Made by a program: the position numbers and the translations under genes
Shown here: piece by piece, positions 31,701 to 34,062 of the stretch
Numbering within the stretch: position 1 is the stretch's first letter
Layout: the number at the start of each line of letters is the position of its first letter
Assembly (NCBI GenBank): GCA_964399965.1
Contig: CAYNRX010000025.1
Span: 1 to 34,062, forward strand
Direction of reading: 5' to 3'
Length of the DNA stretch: 34,062 bases
From: UBA1381 sp964399965
GTDB taxonomy: Bacteria; Bacillota; Clostridia; UBA1381
The notes under the pieces: model-generated
The model's database searches: none
Told to the model about the DNA's origin: nothing
What the model saw: the letters and a program-made list of their open reading frames with translations, nothing else

Positions 31701-34062
31701 TTACCATTTTCATCGGTCAGTATGATGGAGTAATCACCAACCTCAGCATCGCCGTCTTCATCAGAGTGATCAGTATCGACAAGCTGTGGGATTTCTACAG
31801 TTTGCAATACCGTACCGCAAGTCAAGCACTCGATATGCTTGCTGCCTGCACTTTCAATCGTTGCCGGTATATCAATGATCCACTCGGAAGGAGAATGTCC
31901 AAGCGGTTCCTTGTATTCTGCCTTGTAGCTGTGTCCGCATGCAGAGCAGGTATAGGTTGTGTATCCAAGTGTCAGGCAAGTCGGCTCGGTTACCACCGTT
32001 TCATAACTGTGCGCTGTTTTATCCGTGTAATCACCCACATAGCTGTCGCCGCAGGACTTACAGGTGTACGTTGTATAACCCATCTCGGTACAGGTTGGTG
32101 CAGTTACAACTGCATCATAGTCGTGAGGTAATTTATCTGTATAATTATCCTTATAACTATCGCCGCAGCTTTCACATACAAAAGTTGTATAACCCATCTC
32201 TGTGCAGGTAGGCGGTGTTACAGTTTCAATATAATGATGCTGCTCACAATCTGTCAAATCCCCAATATATTCCTTGCCGCAATCCGGGCAGGTATAAATC
32301 GTGTAGCCATGCTCAGTGCAGGTTGGGGGAATGACCTGCTGGCTGTAATTGTGCTCCGTCATCTCGGTATAATCAGCAATATAACTGTCTCCGCAAACAG
32401 AACAGGTATAGGTCGTATATCCCATTTCGGTACAAGTAGGCTGCGTAACAACACCCTCATAGCTGTGCGGTAATTTTTCGGTATAATCGGATATATACTC
32501 GTCGCCGCAATCGTTACAGGTATAGGTTGTATATCCATGTTCGGTACAGGTCGGATTTGTTACAACCGCATTGTAATCATGTTCTGCTTTATCCGTGTAA
32601 TCCGATGTATAGCTATCGCCGCAGTCGGGGCAGGTATAGACTGTATAACCCATTGCCGTACAGGTTGGGGCTACTATTTCCGTTTCATAATGATGCCCTG
32701 TTGCTTGTGCCAAAACTGTACCGCAGACTTCGCAGAGCTGCGGCGTTGTGCAGGTAGCCGCTGCGCCCGGCGTATGGCCTGTGGCAGACTCGGCTTTGAT
32801 CATTTTTTCCTTGCAGCCTGTATTTGTGCAGCGGTACTCAATTACGCCCTCGCTCTCACAAGTGGAATTTGTAACGATATGCCCCTCGTCCCAATTATGA
32901 CCTGTCGGCTCGGTGTAGTCCGAAACGAAACTTGCGCCGCACATGGTACAGGTTGAAGTTGTATAGCCCTGATCGGTACAGGTCGGCTCTTTTGTAATAC
33001 GCTCATAAGCGTGGGAAATCAAGGCTGTAATATCGGTGATAAAATTATCGCCGCAAACCTCGCAGGTATGCTCGGTGTAGCCGACTTCCCGGCAAGTGGG
33101 GTTGTGTACCTTCGTGTTGTATTTGTGTTCGCCTGTCGGTGTGGTGGTTTCATGGAAATCGCCGCAGTTTTTACACATGGTAAGCACAAGCCCGCCCTGC
33201 TTACAGGTTGCCTCGCGGATTGTTACGTCCTCGTAGTCATGACCGCTGGCTGGGGTGTAGTTGCGTTTTTCCAATCTTCCGCAGCCGTCGCACTGCCAGC
33301 GTTCATATCCTAAATCGGTACAGTTCGGGGCGACAGTCTCCACATACCGGTAATCGTGGACATGCGGCACAGCCGTGCTGCTGTCCTGTCCTTCATCGGA
33401 ACTGCCGCCGCTGCTGCTTTCTTCTAAAAGCCAGACATACGACACACCGTTTTCGACCATATTTTCTCCGTCATATTCATAATCAATCTCGTAGTATATG
33501 GGATAATAGCCCGCGCTCGTATAATTGGGCGCCGAGGTAAGGTTGCAGCTGCCGGCTTTTGTGCCGTACCGGATAGATGTATGCACGCCTGCGTCCGACA
33601 GATCGGAAACGGTGACGGTGTGCGCCTTGCCGTCTTCTATTCCATAGTAGGAACTGACAACAGACTTGGCGGTCAGGTATTCTGTAGTTTCATAACCGCA
33701 GTCGCCGCAGGATTCGGATACATAAAACCGACTGTTGCCGAGCTGCGCATCGACTTCCTCCTTGAAGTTATGGCGCTCGCGGCTTTCCGTTGCCTGTGCC
33801 CGTGTACCTTTACAGAACTGACAATACTGTCCCTTTTTCAAGACAGTTGTATGATAGGTATCGTTATACGGTTCATACGTTGTATTGTCAAAATCATAAA
33901 AGAAGTTATGATCACACGAATACAGGATATACACGTTTTTATTAAAGCTGTATGAATCGGCACCGTCAACGCTGTTCATGGTACCGCAGGTCTGGCAGAC
34001 TGATTTTGATAGCGATAGGTAAGGCTTTGATGTCATCGCTGCCTTTTCCCCCGCTTCACACC
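28727..34062 (-). CDS. Giant repeat-rich SLH surface protein (5' end outside the window)
   Basis: At least 1777 codons are open to the right edge; the first in-window ATG (34036) has no signal peptide or ribosome binding site, so the true start is beyond 34062. Domain order: an N-terminal part with CxxC pairs, about 14 Cys/His repeats of around 38 residues (31781-33358), then about seven Ig-like repeats of 100-110 residues (29370-31738) with TVTDxxGNP-type and GxVTVPP strands. A Pro/Glu/Thr-rich insert lies in the fifth (near 30110-30300), and a Gly-rich linker precedes the last (near 29640-29700). Three C-terminal SLH domains follow (GYEDGTFRP, TRAE). It is a long wall-anchored stalk protein, perhaps an adhesin or S-layer component. 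Confidence 0.9.
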   Translation of the reverse strand, partial: CEAGEKAAMTSKPYLSLSKSVCQTCGTMNSVDGADSYSFNKNVYILYSCDHNFFYDFDNTTYEPYNDTYHTTVLKKGQYCQFCKGTRAQATESRERHNFKEEVDAQLGNSRFYVSESCGDCGYETTEYLTAKSVVSSYYGIEDGKAHTVTVSDLSDAGVHTSIRYGTKAGSCNLTSAPNYTSAGYYPIYYEIDYEYDGENMVENGVSYVWLLEESSSGGSSDEGQDSSTAVPHVHDYRYVETVAPNCTDLGYERWQCDGCGRLEKRNYTPASGHDYEDVTIREATCKQGGLVLTMCKNCGDFHETTTPTGEHKYNTKVHNPTCREVGYTEHTCEVCGDNFITDITALISHAYERITKEPTCTDQGYTTSTCTMCGASFVSDYTEPTGHNWDEGHIVTNSTCESEGVIEYRCTNTGCKEKMIKAESATGHTPGAAATCTTPQLCEVCGTVLAQATGHHYETEIVAPTCTAMGYTVYTCPDCGDSYTSDYTDKAEHDYNAVVTNPTCTEHGYTTYTCNDCGDEYISDYTEKLPHSYEGVVTQPTCTEMGYTTYTCSVCGDSYIADYTEMTEHNYSQQVIPPTCTEHGYTIYTCPDCGKEYIGDLTDCEQHHYIETVTPPTCTEMGYTTFVCESCGDSYKDNYTDKLPHDYDAVVTAPTCTEMGYTTYTCKSCGDSYVGDYTDKTAHSYETVVTEPTCLTLGYTTYTCSACGHSYKAEYKEPLGHSPSEWIIDIPATIESAGSKHIECLTCGTVLQTVEIPQLVDTDHSDEDGDAEVGDYSIILTDENGKPVFDSEITIDVEDNVTIKLPDGRLLDYEDRTTITAFHTDTQEPAAGLQIFIYDKNNNAATGATDENGQLIVPNNQSSTGDDNGTVGTEDGDEKKTYVVTVTDKTNVIIPNCDIYIGESNNLVVDLADGVKPTRENPVIVTVTDQNGNAQKGVTIIALGDADFIEKGVTDIYGKLTLPTASDGYTDEDGKVNVEQINVIVNDELGVIPNAYVVYNEDESISVTLPEGKTITHANRITVTVLDSVGNPIAGKTVTVTDLAESSYTGITDEFGRVIVPPVTEDYTDSDGKGVVNGYNVLITDETKPIENAFITIADGKLNVKLPEDVLIDIENRITATVTDSENKPVKDMSVTFTDSTEKSETNLTNENGQATVPPTNIDYTDVNGYCEVDGYIVTVVNETGAIEKAFVTLSTTQSQPDASGNITEIENISVQLPAGIAVDDHTNRVTVTVLNKADNTPVSGMPVIITETAEQTEQPEETPDVSGPEESPAPSEEPEATQAPEATVEPDATGAPDQSEGDENTETSPEPSEPERPVSASGVTDKNGKVTVPPLSEDVTGDDGNGDITEDKPGEDTDGDGEPDTGDTETSYTVTVTNNDGNIANALVKIEDGKITVTLPDTHTLTTSNQTTVTVLDKDGEPVQGVSVTVKDKSTSKSGTTNSQGKVTLPVKSTGGGGTGGGGSSSGGGGGGGWSSSYNSVNVKVTDKDGKSVSVSKSTGTDKVTLTLPTGKSLDDDNWYTITVTDRNGKAKADYTVVLKDRDGNEITGTTDNNGIVILPAQEHKAYIVGYEDGTFRPDGDMTRAEAATIFARLISEAKGESISGNAGFSDVSQNDWFAAYVGYLAKYDVIKGYEDGTFRPNASVTRAEFVAMAVRCYDLFYELGSSAISIKYNDLNNSHWAYDDIAYATNEKWLNGYADGSFKPDVNITRAEVVTVVNRATGRTPDKEFINDNLAALNKFTDLKSNVHWGYYDIMESANDHMAIVDSEEETWVK
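31781..33358 (-). repeat. Tandem 114-bp-class repeats encoding 14 Cys/His units
   Basis: Inside the giant surface gene, units of about 38 codons follow the pattern H-Y-x(6-7)-PTC-x(3)-GYT-x-YTC-x(2)-CGD-x(8-10)-H. Units 7 to 13 are the most alike, with PTCTEMGYTTYTC in several. Unit 5 has CTNTGC, unit 6 is shortened, and the last is degenerate. Each regular unit offers three cysteines and one or two histidines, enough for one metal site. Ongoing expansion by unequal recombination is likely. Confidence 0.85.

Noticed and set aside
31589..32131. 180-codon plus-strand open frame opposite the repeat region
   Set aside because: It is antisense to the giant surface gene and its regular composition follows from the repeats; no ribosome binding site was seen.
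31781..33358. Regular ~114-bp periodicity that could suggest a CRISPR array
   Set aside because: The period is coding (38 codons), the units are variable along their whole length, and they lie inside one long open frame; there are no short identical repeats with unique spacers.

Overview
The window looks like a chromosomal stretch from a low-to-mid GC Clostridia (Firmicutes), probably a gut anaerobe. The reasons are AGGAGG ribosome binding sites, many 4-nt ATGA gene overlaps, VanR/VanS-type two-component systems paired with ABC exporters, SLH-anchored surface proteins, and several clostridial families (DUF3268, DUF6054, a DUF1835 remnant). No rRNA, tRNA, CRISPR array, transposase or integrase was seen. 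Species cannot be named from the sequence alone.

Region 1 (1-4532, minus strand): a heterodimeric ABC exporter pair with a TetR regulator. The regulator has a consensus promoter directly abutted by a 24-bp inverted repeat. Region 2 (4602-10550, plus strand): a GNAT acetyltransferase, OmpR-type response regulator, sensor kinase, and a MacB/FtsX-type ABC ATPase and permease, ended by a strong hairpin. This looks like an envelope-stress or antimicrobial-peptide response unit.

Region 3 (10586-17274, minus): from one strong promoter and operator run an NTF2-like protein, a nucleotidyltransferase, a DUF6054 protein and a decayed DUF1835 remnant. A second ABC ATPase/permease pair follows, then a secreted SLH-M13 metallopeptidase split in two by a one-base frameshift at a seven-A run. 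Region 4 (17321-19260): a lipoprotein DNA/RNA nuclease and a small unknown protein, divergent from a small XRE regulator with shared operator-like sites.

Region 5 (19277-26269, minus): a VanR/VanS-type pair, a MerR regulator with a textbook 19-bp-spacer promoter containing a perfect dyad, and a three-gene ABC system. One permease of that system carries a fused M1-type metallopeptidase domain.

Region 6 (26326-34062, minus) is the most unusual. It holds the 3' part of a giant surface protein (14 Cys/His 38-residue repeats, about seven Ig-like repeats, three SLH domains), a small secreted membrane-anchored protein, and then an operon of DUF3268 zinc-finger protein, sigma-70-like factor and compact signal peptidase I. 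That operon has a consensus promoter and a long structured leader, with a terminator stem competing against a GNRA-capped hairpin just before the first gene. The position matches the published DUF3268 RNA motif. The region may be a surface-protein module with its own sigma factor, signal peptidase and RNA switch; that functional link is inference.
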